Shown here piece by piece: positions 1 through 6,802 of a stretch of 64,000 nt of DNA. The translations under genes were made by a program, and so were the position numbers. The notes under the pieces were generated by a model, which was not told the origin of the DNA, ran no database searches, and saw nothing but the letters and a program-made list of their open reading frames with translations. Every line of letters begins with the position of its first letter. The stretch's first letter is position 1. Location of the stretch: contig JASGJA010000016.1 in the NCBI GenBank assembly GCA_049840935.1, positions 186,001-250,000 of the forward strand, in the 5' to 3' direction. The stretch is from Mesorhizobium_G sp049840935. Its GTDB lineage: Bacteria; Pseudomonadota; Alphaproteobacteria; Rhizobiales; Rhizobiaceae.

Positions 1-156
1 CTGCCCATGCATGGTCTGTGCGAAACCTGCGATCCGTCCTTCGCCAGATCGCCGTGGTATTCCTGATATGATGCCGTGGAAGCCATTCAGGTCGAGCACG
101 TCGCCTATCGTCGCCGTTGCGAGCTTCCGGGCGCGGGCGAGAATCGTATGTTCCAA
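1..156 (-). CDS. RraA-like family protein (partial, N-terminus only)
   Basis: The reverse strand reads 52 codons off the window edge. It starts at a TTG (154-156) about nine bases after a GGAGG. The peptide has a thymine-rich start region followed by ATIGDVLDLNGFHGIISG and then RIAGFAQTMHG, which resembles the N-terminal region of RraA-fold proteins. That family includes 4-hydroxy-4-methyl-2-oxoglutarate/oxaloacetate aldolases and the RNase E inhibitor RraA. It is divergent from the LysR gene at 301, the usual layout for a LysR-controlled catabolic gene, so a metabolic lyase role is the likelier reading. The C-terminal active-site region lies outside the window, so the exact activity cannot be judged. 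Confidence 0.55.
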   Translation of the reverse strand, partial: MEHTILARARKLATATIGDVLDLNGFHGIISGIPRRSGEGRIAGFAQTMHGQ

Positions 157-300
157 AGTAGGTTTCCTCCGATTTCCAGTCCCATACAGCATTTGATTCG
201 AGTAACTATCCACAGGAGCGGAAGAATATGAGATATGAGCTATGGGAATATCTCACCACATCTTCCCCTTCATTCGATGCAAGCTGCCAAAGGTTACCCG

Positions 301-1272
301 ATGGAACTGCGCCAACTCGCCTATTTCTTGGCTGTTATCGATTCTGGATCCCTTTCTCGGGCTGCCACCATCGTGGGAGTCACCCAGTCGGCACTCAGCC
401 GGCAAATCTCCGCTCTTGAAGAAGAATTGAACGTCCACCTATTCTACCGTCATGGCCGAGGCATTCGACTTACCAGGGAGGGGGAGCAGTTCCAGACAGT
501 CGTAGCACCCGTATTGCGTGATCTGAGGCAGGTCGCGTCGGATCTTCGCGAGGCGGCAGACGTACCTGCAGGTGCGATCAGTTTGGGCATGCCGCCTTCG
601 ATAAGTGCAGCTATCGGAGCAGAAATCGTCGCAGAGTTCGCGCGCGACTTTCCGTATGTGAGATTGCACGTGGTTGATGGTCTTTCGGGATTCGTGAACG
701 AGTGGCTGGCCGCAGGTAGGATCGACATGGCTGTCATCAACAATGCCAGACGTTCGGCCTATATCAGAATGGACTATCTGATGACGGTGGGCCTTTATCT
801 TTTCGGGCGCCGCGCCGACGTCGATGCGATTTGCGCGGACCCCGAATGCATTCCGGTGGCCCGCCTCGCCGATCTGCCGCTCATTCTTGTTGGCCGCAAC
901 CACGGGCTCCGCCGCGCTCTCGACGATACCGTGCGGAGCCTTGGGCTGTCGCTGGACATACAGGCGGAAGTCGATGCATTGACTCCGCTCATTAAGCTGG
1001 TGCGCCAGGGCATGGGATTCACGGTGCTCCCGCATGGCGTGATCTTGCCGGAGGCGCATCGCCGCGACTTCGGATATCGCCGCATGGTTGAGCCTGCCGT
1101 CCATCAAGATTACATGATGGCATTCTCGCTTCAGCGTCCGATGACCCATGCAATGCGCGAACTCGCACGCAGGGTTCGGGCAGAAATGCATCGCGCGATC
1201 GAGGACGGCCGCTTGGTCGGAACAATTGAACAGGGTAGGACGGCGCTTTCGAAACCGCCAGCGAGAGCATGA
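301..1272 (+). CDS. LysR family transcriptional regulator
   Basis: This is a full LysR regulator of about 323 residues. Residues 1-60 form the winged helix-turn-helix, with the typical start MELRQLAYFLAV and recognition helix TQSALSRQISALE. The rest is the periplasmic-binding-protein-like effector domain. I chose the ATG at 301 because LysR proteins normally begin here; an in-frame ATG at 235 would add 22 residues without family resemblance. The stop codon overlaps the start of the downstream hydroxy-acid oxidase by ATGA, so the two are translationally coupled. The regulator probably controls that gene and the divergent RraA-like gene, with a hydroxy or keto acid as inducer; this is inferred from position. 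Confidence 0.88.
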   Translation: MELRQLAYFLAVIDSGSLSRAATIVGVTQSALSRQISALEEELNVHLFYRHGRGIRLTREGEQFQTVVAPVLRDLRQVASDLREAADVPAGAISLGMPPSISAAIGAEIVAEFARDFPYVRLHVVDGLSGFVNEWLAAGRIDMAVINNARRSAYIRMDYLMTVGLYLFGRRADVDAICADPECIPVARLADLPLILVGRNHGLRRALDDTVRSLGLSLDIQAEVDALTPLIKLVRQGMGFTVLPHGVILPEAHRRDFGYRRMVEPAVHQDYMMAFSLQRPMTHAMRELARRVRAEMHRAIEDGRLVGTIEQGRTALSKPPARA

Positions 1273-2462
1273 GTTTGCGCATAAACGAAGCCATCAATCT
1301 GCATGACATGCGCGAGTGCGCGCGGGCAAAACTGCCGCGTATCGCATTCGATTATATAGACGGCGGCGTGCATGATGAGCGTGGTCTGGAGGTGAACCGC
1401 AGAGCCTTCGACAGATACAGCTTGATGCCGCGCTATCTTGTAGACGTCGCGAAGCCGGACCAGAGCGTCGAGATATTCGGCCGCACCTATTCGAGTCCCG
1501 TTGGCGTTGCTCCGATGGGTATAGCCGGCTTTTTTCGACCGGGGGCGGACCTTATGCTGGCGCGCGCCGCCGCAGCATCGAAGGTGCCCTATGTGATGTC
1601 GAGCGCGAGCTGCGACTTTATAGAAGCTGCCGCGGAAGTGGCACCCGGCAATGTGTGGTTCCAGGTTTACGGCACGCGAAACCCTGAGATCACCGATGAT
1701 CTAGTCGCGCGGGCTGCCGCCGCTCGGGCGCATGTATTAGTCTTGACGGTGGACACGCCTACCGTTGCCGGGCGAGAGCGTAATCATCGCAACGGCTTCA
1801 AGCGGCCGGTGAAAATGACGCCCTCGATCATCATGCAGGGAGTTGCACGGCCAAGGTGGACGATCAGCTACCTTCGAAACGGTGGTATGCCGGTAATGCA
1901 GAACTGGGCACCCTACGCCAAAGATCCCACGGCCGAAGCCGTTGCAGATCTTTATGGAAGGGAAACGCCGGCGCCAGGACAGACTTGGGATGCGCTCGCG
2001 CGAGTGAGACGATTGTGGAAGGGGCCCCTAATGGTGAAGGGCATTCTGTCGCCCCAGGACGCTCTGCTTTGCAAGGATCATGGCGCGGATGGAATCATCC
2101 TTTCCAATCATGGTGCCCGGCAACTTGATCGCGCGCCATCGCCGCTTGAGATCGTCACGAGGGTGCGCGACGCCGTAGGAGAGAGTATGGTGCTTGCGAT
2201 GGATAGTGGCATTCGGCGCGGCAGCGATGTTGTGATTGCAGCGTGTCTTGGTATTCGCTTTGCACTGATTGGCAGGCCCGCGATGTTTGCAGTTGCGGCA
2301 GGCGGTGAGGCGGGCGCGCGCCGAGCGTTCCACATATTGCACGCGGAGATTGATACAATACTTGCGCAGATCGGGACACGACGGTTCTCGGATCTCAGCG
2401 ATAAGCTGTTGATCGATCGGTTCCGGATGGTCGAACCTCAAGCCTGTCCATTGTCAGAATGA
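1269..2462 (+). CDS. FMN-dependent alpha-hydroxy-acid dehydrogenase/oxidase
   Basis: The 397-residue product belongs to the L-lactate dehydrogenase / glycolate oxidase / mandelate dehydrogenase family, which oxidises an L-2-hydroxy acid to the 2-keto acid using FMN. Visible family features are the N-terminal FDYIDGG, the PVGVAPMG strand of the TIM barrel, the FMN-contacting WFQVYG and VLTVDTP segments, MVKGI with the flavin-contacting lysine, and the catalytic His-Gly pair in SNHGARQLD, followed by DSGIRRGSDV. The substrate cannot be told from the sequence. It overlaps the LysR stop by four bases. With an RraA-like enzyme nearby, a small hydroxy/keto-acid catabolic cluster is plausible. Confidence 0.85.
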   Translation: MSLRINEAINLHDMRECARAKLPRIAFDYIDGGVHDERGLEVNRRAFDRYSLMPRYLVDVAKPDQSVEIFGRTYSSPVGVAPMGIAGFFRPGADLMLARAAAASKVPYVMSSASCDFIEAAAEVAPGNVWFQVYGTRNPEITDDLVARAAAARAHVLVLTVDTPTVAGRERNHRNGFKRPVKMTPSIIMQGVARPRWTISYLRNGGMPVMQNWAPYAKDPTAEAVADLYGRETPAPGQTWDALARVRRLWKGPLMVKGILSPQDALLCKDHGADGIILSNHGARQLDRAPSPLEIVTRVRDAVGESMVLAMDSGIRRGSDVVIAACLGIRFALIGRPAMFAVAAGGEAGARRAFHILHAEIDTILAQIGTRRFSDLSDKLLIDRFRMVEPQACPLSE

Positions 2463-2558
2463 ATTGGGGCTTTTGAGCTTTGTCGCCGGTATGGCGTTGA
2501 TCCGCAAGAGGCGAGAAACCAGTTGGGCCTCGGTGCTGAGACACAGTCGGGGAGCACG

Positions 2559-2747
2559 GTGTGAAATCGCGCCGAATAGCGACCCTACGCAATTTCGCTT
2601 AATCTACTGATTTCATTGTGAAATGGTTACGAGCTCAGGATCTGGGGACGTGCACGAAGGTGATCGCTCACAATCTACAAAACAATAACTGAATCGGCTG
2701 CTTCGGCGTTCTGATGCCCCGGGTTACTTTTCGGTGCAATTTCACAC
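2559..2747. repeat. Imperfect inverted repeat, possible IS-end remnant
   Basis: The arms are 27 bases each, at 2559-2585 and 2721-2747, and match at 22 of 27 positions once one is reverse-complemented (GTGTGAAAT.GC.CCGAA.AG..ACCC). They enclose about 135 bases with no convincing coding potential. Paired long ends of this kind are typical of IS termini or a small non-autonomous derivative. An IS21-like origin is my impression only. The rest of the 2463-2887 gap shows no gene I can support; the ORF at 2714-2986 runs into the antisense of the next gene and has no recognisable product. Confidence 0.5.
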
Positions 2748-2887
2748 ATTTGCTTACCGTGGAGATCGGATGGCCGCTACAGGGGCAGGTTTTGACCGAA
2801 ACAGACACTTGCTATCAGTGGAGATTTGAAATTTACATTCGCGACCATTTCCCATGTAGCCGACAACCTGCCACGTTGAGCGAACGC

Positions 2888-3637
2888 CTAACGACCGGCG
2901 CTAATCAGCCATTGGCCGAGAGTCTGTTCGCCACCGCTGGTAATATAATAGGTTTGGTCGGTTCCGAGATGAACCATCCGCTCTGACCCAAGCGCCTTCA
3001 AGGCTGTGGATACGGACGGTTGGCTGCATTTCGCTGCATTACCTAGAGCGGTGCGATTCATACCCTTCGGCTTGGCATGGGCGAGCAGTAGTAGCATCTC
3101 GACCTTTGCCGGAACTGTCCTGCCTACGAAGACCTCTCCGTTAATCGACTCCACCATTGGGATGGTCCCGCGAGTAAGGGCGAGCATTGCGTCTTGTACG
3201 GCCTTCTCGTCCGACTTGTGATATAAACGAAGGAGTTCTGCCGTTATCCATCCGGCTGCGGCAACAGTCAGAGCGACATCGATTGCAGTAGGGTCTGTCT
3301 CTTTCACGTGCACCGCGTTGCGCTTGCTGCGCAGGTCATAGATCATTCCGTAGGCGGCTCGGGGAATGAGGATGCGCAGAGGATCAGGCAGCGTAGCGTC
3401 GTTCTCAATTGTCCGGATGGTCGTTGCGACTTGCTTAATCTCCGCCGGCGCTGTGCCAGTGCGAATATGCTCGATTAAGCGGAAGGTGTGTTCGACGAAG
3501 CGGCCTGCCTTAGTCAACGCTGCTTCAAGGTCGCCACCGCGATACTTGGCGACAAGCTGCTCGTAGGCATCGACTAGCTCGGTTGCTAGTGATACCGGAA
3601 CCTTCGTGGATAAATCGGCAATGATCGCGTCACGCAT
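2888..3637 (-). CDS. HEPN-like plus winged-helix protein, last gene of a four-gene operon
   Basis: The 249-residue protein is not recognised as a named family. The N-terminal two thirds is helical and contains R103-S-K-R-N-A-V-H110, an R-X6-H motif in a YDLRSKRNAVHV context, followed by a helix ending in AGWITAELLRL. That arrangement resembles HEPN-type RNase domains. Residues about 178-236 form a MarR-like winged helix (KVEMLLLLAHA, TALGNAAKCSQPSVSTALKAL, then a wing). I chose the ATG at 3637 because TAGGAGCG lies about six bases upstream; it overlaps the stop of the preceding gene by eight bases. An earlier in-frame start (3673) lacks a ribosome site. The HEPN assignment is inference; a purely regulatory DNA-binding role is the alternative. 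Confidence 0.6.
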   Translation of the reverse strand: MRDAIIADLSTKVPVSLATELVDAYEQLVAKYRGGDLEAALTKAGRFVEHTFRLIEHIRTGTAPAEIKQVATTIRTIENDATLPDPLRILIPRAAYGMIYDLRSKRNAVHVKETDPTAIDVALTVAAAGWITAELLRLYHKSDEKAVQDAMLALTRGTIPMVESINGEVFVGRTVPAKVEMLLLLAHAKPKGMNRTALGNAAKCSQPSVSTALKALGSERMVHLGTDQTYYITSGGEQTLGQWLISAGR

Positions 3638-4358
3638 CCGAAGCGCTCCTATAGCTCCAGATGTCCTTGCCACCTTCAGTCACTTTCTTGCGAGCAAGTT
3701 TTCCACTCCGAACCATCTCGGCGATCGGCCCAGATAGGGAGGTCGTCTTGGCGATAATCGCCATTTCATGGAGCCGCGTAACGACTTGACTAAGCGTTCG
3801 CCCTTCCGCGAAGAAGCCATTGTCAACCAACCGCGCTAGAGAGCTGCGAATAGGAACACTAGTCTTCCGGCGTCCCTTACTAATGCGGCTCTCAAGAGAC
3901 GAATCCGCGCCGTTGGCTGTGCTATCTTCTTCGTCCGTCGCAGCGTGTTTTGACCTGCGGGGCGCTGACTTCGCGACGCCCTTTTCACCCGCTATCACAC
4001 GACCAATGGCATCGAGATTGGCAACACGAATAGCGTAACCATCGCTTGTAGACACCACCAAGCGCGCGTCCTTAAGCTTCTTGAGCGTCGGACGGAGGGT
4101 GCCGCCGGCGATGCTCGTCATCTGCTCCAGTGCAGCAGGTTTGGTATCGACAGGGCGAACTTCATCGACCACATACTGCCATCCGGCAATAGCAACGAGG
4201 ACTACCAGAACTTTGGCGTCATTGCTGAGCGCCAGGCCGGCGGGTGTTAGCACTACATCATAGGTACCGGGATCATAGCGGATGTAGTCACGAACGATTT
4301 CTTCAATCGCCGCTTCTGTCAGCTTGCCGCGGTCTGCAACCAGGTCTTTCAGAGCCAT
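3630..4358 (-). CDS. Hypothetical protein with two predicted winged-helix domains
   Basis: The protein has 242 residues. Residues about 45-118 look like one winged helix (ALEQMTSIAGGTLRPTLKKLKDARLV, then a wing ending GYAIRV). Residues 120-168 are a charged, Ser/Thr-rich linker with basic patches. Residues 170-237 look like a second winged helix (SLARLVDNGFFAEGRTLSQVVTRL, TTSLSGPIAEMVRSGKLARKKV). No catalytic motif is visible. GGGAG lies eight bases before the ATG. It sits 17 bases after the 110-residue-frame gene and overlaps the HEPN-like gene by eight bases, so co-expression is near certain. A DNA- or RNA-binding adaptor is a reasonable guess; no function is assigned. Confidence 0.6.
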   Translation of the reverse strand: MALKDLVADRGKLTEAAIEEIVRDYIRYDPGTYDVVLTPAGLALSNDAKVLVVLVAIAGWQYVVDEVRPVDTKPAALEQMTSIAGGTLRPTLKKLKDARLVVSTSDGYAIRVANLDAIGRVIAGEKGVAKSAPRRSKHAATDEEDSTANGADSSLESRISKGRRKTSVPIRSSLARLVDNGFFAEGRTLSQVVTRLHEMAIIAKTTSLSGPIAEMVRSGKLARKKVTEGGKDIWSYRSASDA

Positions 4359-4375
4359 CTTCGAAACTCCCGCGA

Positions 4376-4696
4376 CTAGTTCTGCGCGCCAAAGCGCCGC
4401 TCGACGGCCTGCGCGCCCGTCTTCGTCACGTAGTACTGGCCGGACTTTGCATGGTCCTCTGCAATCATGCCCTTGCCGATTGCGGTGCTGAAGTCGCGGG
4501 GGAAATTAGACGGCAGGCGTTCTCGCGCAGACTGGAAACGCGCCTTGATATCGTCGCGCGAGAAGGTGTCCTTGCCCTCCTGAACGGCCATATATTGGCC
4601 GATAGCAACGATCTGGTCTGGTTTTGTCGTCGCCTTCGCGTCATCCAGGAATTCGCGCAGGGAGACTTCTAGCCGGTCCGGTAGGCGCGCTGACAT
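4376..4696 (-). CDS. Small winged-helix protein
   Basis: A protein of about 106 residues starting MSARLPDRLEVSLREFLDD. The pattern of an N-terminal helix, FSRDDIKARFQSARERLP, DFSTAIGKGMIAED and then GQYYVTKTGAQAVE is that of a winged helix: helix-turn-helix followed by a beta wing with a Leu/Val-Thr-x-x-Gly end. I took the ATG at 4696; a TTG four codons upstream is possible. It overlaps the preceding small gene by about 56 bases in another frame. I do not recognise a named family. Its position between the 69-residue protein and the double winged-helix protein makes it part of the same functional unit. Confidence 0.55.
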   Translation of the reverse strand: MSARLPDRLEVSLREFLDDAKATTKPDQIVAIGQYMAVQEGKDTFSRDDIKARFQSARERLPSNFPRDFSTAIGKGMIAEDHAKSGQYYVTKTGAQAVERRFGAQN

Positions 4697-4850
4697 TAGG
4701 TGCCCCAAAGGTCACTCCCTCGGGCGGATCGTTGCCCATGATAATGCCCATGACGAGTGCGAGCTTACTGGCGCTCACCTCACGTCTGACGTCGATTCCA
4801 GCACCCGTGAGGGATATCGTGAAGGTCTCTTGATTCTCGTTTTCTGGCAC
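4641..4850 (-). CDS. Small conserved-looking protein, first gene of the four-gene operon
   Basis: A 69-residue product starting at GTG after a GGGGGG(CG) run. The core FTISLTGAGIDVRREVS followed by ASKLALVMGIIMG looks like two beta strands and a helix; the last 25 residues are Pro/Gly/Ala-rich and overlap the next gene. Without homologues the true stop could be earlier if there is an indel. It carries no catalytic motif. It is the promoter-proximal gene of the operon running to 2888, with a -35/-10 pair just upstream. Function unknown. Confidence 0.4.
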   Translation of the reverse strand: MPENENQETFTISLTGAGIDVRREVSASKLALVMGIIMGNDPPEGVTFGAPNVSAPTGPARSLPARIPG

Positions 4851-4883
4851 AGGCGCCCCCCCAAACCATTGAAGTTTAGGGAG

Positions 4884-4912
4884 TAACTATGCGCGCGGGA
4901 TTTCTATGTCAA
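4884..4912 (-). promoter_or_regulatory. Candidate promoter of the winged-helix operon
   Basis: Read on the reverse strand, TTGACA (4912-4907) is followed by a 17-base spacer and TAGTTA (4889-4884), about 34 bases upstream of the GTG at 4850. The -35 hexamer is perfect and the spacing ideal; the -10 is weak. Confidence 0.45.
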
Positions 4913-5018
4913 CATCCATACATTATGATTCAGAACACGTATGTGGTTATCCCATCCAAAATCACCAAATTACGGAGCAAAATCCAGCTTTCAAGGGTGG
5001 AACATTGATGGAACATAA

Positions 5019-5152
5019 GCACCATGTATCGGACTTTAGCAACCATGTATCAATAGCATACGCCATATATAGCTCTATCTATATGAATTTACTTATTTTT
5101 ATAAATTAACGTATCAGTTTTAACATGATTGCTAAATTCCGGTACGTGGTGA
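5019..5152. repeat. AT-rich inverted repeat with internal direct repeat, possible IS-end remnant
   Basis: The arms lie at 5019-5048 and 5123-5152 and match at 25 of 30 positions after reverse complementing (core GGA.TTTAGCAA.CATGT). The left arm also contains ACCATGTATC twice, at 5021-5030 and 5042-5051, spaced by 11 bases. Direct repeats inside a terminal inverted repeat recall transposase-binding sites at IS ends. The interior is very AT-rich, unlike the rest of the window. Confidence 0.5.
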
Positions 5153-5819
5153 TTTAATTTCGGCATTTCGGCTGACATGTTCGCAGGCAACGCCTGCCAA
5201 GCAGAACACCCCGACGGGATGGTGCGCAGAGCATATAAAGAACGCCGTATCGATTGCTTTACCCGAGGGGGCAATGGATGCCGAATGATCCGAATCACAT
5301 TGGCGGAAGCACCACGGCATTCGATGGAAAGGATATATTGCGATGTCTCAGAAGGTCTCGAAAGCAGCACCGATTGGGAGGGCAAGATAAAAGAAACCGG
5401 CACTACGTTGGCCGGATTTCAGAAATTGTCGTTGTCTGCACACTGTTTAGGTGGGCCGTCAGCGGCACCATGATTTTGACCCCCATAGTGCCGCGATTTC
5501 GCGCAAAGCCTTAGCATTGCTGGATTTCGATCGGCACCAAAGGCGCAAATCGCGTGGTTTTCGGCATTTCGACACGGGAGAGCGCCCAAGCACATCACGC
5601 CATAACCGGCGTCATGGCCTTGCTGCCGGGAGCATGAAACCGGATCGCCGTCAGGGCCTCAAGGCCCAGCCGCTGCGCGGGGGCGCACGCGCCCGCCTTG
5701 ACCGCCTGCCGCCGCCCCGGTCTGGGCTTTGGAAGCAGACAAGGACGGATTGGGGGCGCGGTCGCGCTCCCATGCCGGAACGAACGAAAGGGGTGGTCAT
5801 CCCGAGCGGATCGTGATAG
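5153..5819. other. Gene-poor stretch with probable mobile-element debris
   Basis: No reading frame here has a recognisable product; overlapping ORFs on both strands run through one another without clear ribosome sites. A short hairpin (GCAGGC at 5183-5188 with GCCTGC at 5192-5197) is present. The sequence around 5452-5490, with GTCAGCGGCACCATGATTTT and then GACCCCC, looks like another IS terminus, but no partner end was found. Confidence 0.3.
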
Positions 5820-5831
5820 GTTACATGTAAC
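5820..5831. promoter_or_regulatory. 12-bp palindrome, candidate toxin-antitoxin operator
   Basis: GTTACATGTAAC is a perfect palindrome ending 19 bases before the antitoxin start. Antitoxins usually repress their own operon by binding such a site. Confidence 0.4.
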
Positions 5832-5850
5832 TATTTCGTGGAGACCGATC

Positions 5851-6075
5851 ATGGTGACAGCATCCAATTCCAAGCCCGTGCGGGTGAAGGTGCGCGAGCA
5901 CCGCGACCGGCTGCGCGCGCAGGGACTGCGGCCCATCCAGATTTGGGTCCCGGACGTGCGGGCGGCCTCTTTTCGGGAACAGGCGCATCGCCAGTCGCAA
6001 GCTGTCGCCGCGAGCGCCCATACCCGCGAGGATCAGGCGTTCATCGACGCGGTTTCCGATTGGGACGATGAATGA
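5851..6075 (+). CDS. MazE-like antitoxin (DUF3018 type)
   Basis: A 74-residue protein starting MVTASNSKPVRVKVREHRDR, with the segment LRAQGLRPIQIWVPDVRA and an acidic C-terminus ending DAVSDWDDE. This is the pattern of the short MazE-type antitoxins annotated as DUF3018: a basic N-terminal DNA-binding part and an acidic tail that would neutralise the toxin. I chose the ATG at 5851 because the preceding GTGGAG can act as ribosome site and the family starts here; an upstream in-frame ATG (5698) adds 51 unrelated residues. The stop overlaps the toxin ATG by four bases. A perfect palindrome lies just upstream. Confidence 0.8.
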   Translation: MVTASNSKPVRVKVREHRDRLRAQGLRPIQIWVPDVRAASFREQAHRQSQAVAASAHTREDQAFIDAVSDWDDE

Positions 6076-6431
6076 GGCGCGGCGAGGTCTGGACGGTCTC
6101 GGGCGGCAAGGACTACGCGGGCAAGCCGCGCCCGGTCGTGATCGTGCAGGACGACAGCTTCGACGCCACTGACTCCATCACGATATGCGCCTTCACAACC
6201 GACCCGACTGAAGCGCCTCTGTTCCGCCTTGTCGTGGAGCCGAACGAGCGCAACGGCCTGCGCTCCCCCTGCCGCCTGATGGTGGACAAGATCACCACCG
6301 TTCCCAAGGCAAAGATGGGCGCGCGTGTCGGGCGGCTCGATGACGAGGACATGGTGCGGCTCAACCAGGCCATGACCGTGTTCCTCGGCATGGCCGTCTC
6401 TCCCCGGACCGGAAGGAGGAAAGAGACATGA
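6072..6431 (+). CDS. MazF/PemK-family toxin (mRNA endoribonuclease)
   Basis: The 119-residue product has the PemK/MazF fold signature: MRRGEVWTV at the start, GKPRPVVIVQDD, then CAFTTDP and DKITTVPKAKMGARVGRLDDEDM at the C-terminal half. MazF toxins cleave mRNA at short specific sequences and stop growth when the antitoxin is lost. The PRPVVI basic residue and the Ser/Thr-containing strand near ITTVPK match the family active-site region. It overlaps the antitoxin by ATGA. Toxin-antitoxin pairs are common on islands, and here the pair lies directly upstream of a serine recombinase, consistent with stabilising a mobile element. Confidence 0.85.
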   Translation: MRRGEVWTVSGGKDYAGKPRPVVIVQDDSFDATDSITICAFTTDPTEAPLFRLVVEPNERNGLRSPCRLMVDKITTVPKAKMGARVGRLDDEDMVRLNQAMTVFLGMAVSPRTGRRKET

Positions 6432-6526
6432 GCATTGGAGCATCGACCTTGCAGGTAGGGAAACGGCGGCAATCGGCGGCGAACGGGGTCGTTCTGGATA
6501 TGGAAGGGCCGGGCGATAATGGGTAG
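6428..6526 (+). CDS. Possible 32-residue coupled ORF
   Basis: The ATG at 6428 overlaps the toxin stop by ATGA, and GGAAGGAGG precedes it by about ten bases, a strong ribosome site. The product is 32 residues with a basic start (GKRRQS) and no recognisable fold. The stop TAG is followed at once by the ATG of the next ORF. It may be a real micro-protein or just a translational bridge. Confidence 0.3.
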   Translation: MSIGASTLQVGKRRQSAANGVVLDMEGPGDNG

Positions 6527-6781
6527 ATGCCCAGGACGTGCGCCCACCGAAGCCTTGAACGTCGCGGGCGCGTCGAAACCGGCGTGCTGCCCAACGATCT
6601 TTACGACAATGCCAAGCCCGCGATGCCGGCGCGTATCGGGCGGCCGGTCAAGCACGATCTTTCCGGTTGGACCGTTACCGACGACTGGCCCGAGTATATC
6701 CCGGTCACAGAGGCCGAGGTGGATGTGTTCGAGGCGTGGTTCGGCGATCTATTCGATGAACTCTTCGGGCCATGCCGATGA
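6527..6781 (+). CDS. Small acidic-tailed hypothetical protein upstream of recombinase
   Basis: An 84-residue ORF starting directly after the TAG of the preceding micro-ORF. The C-terminal half reads WTVTDDWPEYIPVTEAEVDV and then FEAWFGDLFDELF, strongly acidic and aromatic. The N-terminal half is basic. I do not recognise a characterised family; small proteins of this kind occur next to serine recombinases, so a role with the recombinase (for example as directionality factor) is possible but unproven. It ends 21 bases before the recombinase ATG. Confidence 0.45.
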   Translation: MPRTCAHRSLERRGRVETGVLPNDLYDNAKPAMPARIGRPVKHDLSGWTVTDDWPEYIPVTEAEVDVFEAWFGDLFDELFGPCR

Positions 6782-6802
6782 TGTGAGAAGGAGGCTTCTG
6801 CC

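Noticed and set aside
439..1191. 250-codon open frame antisense to the LysR gene
   Set aside because: It mirrors the regulator's codon pattern, has no ribosome site and no family resemblance.
5089..5514. Several ORFs on both strands in the gene-poor stretch
   Set aside because: They overlap each other, lack ribosome sites, and part of their sequence is the inverted repeat itself.
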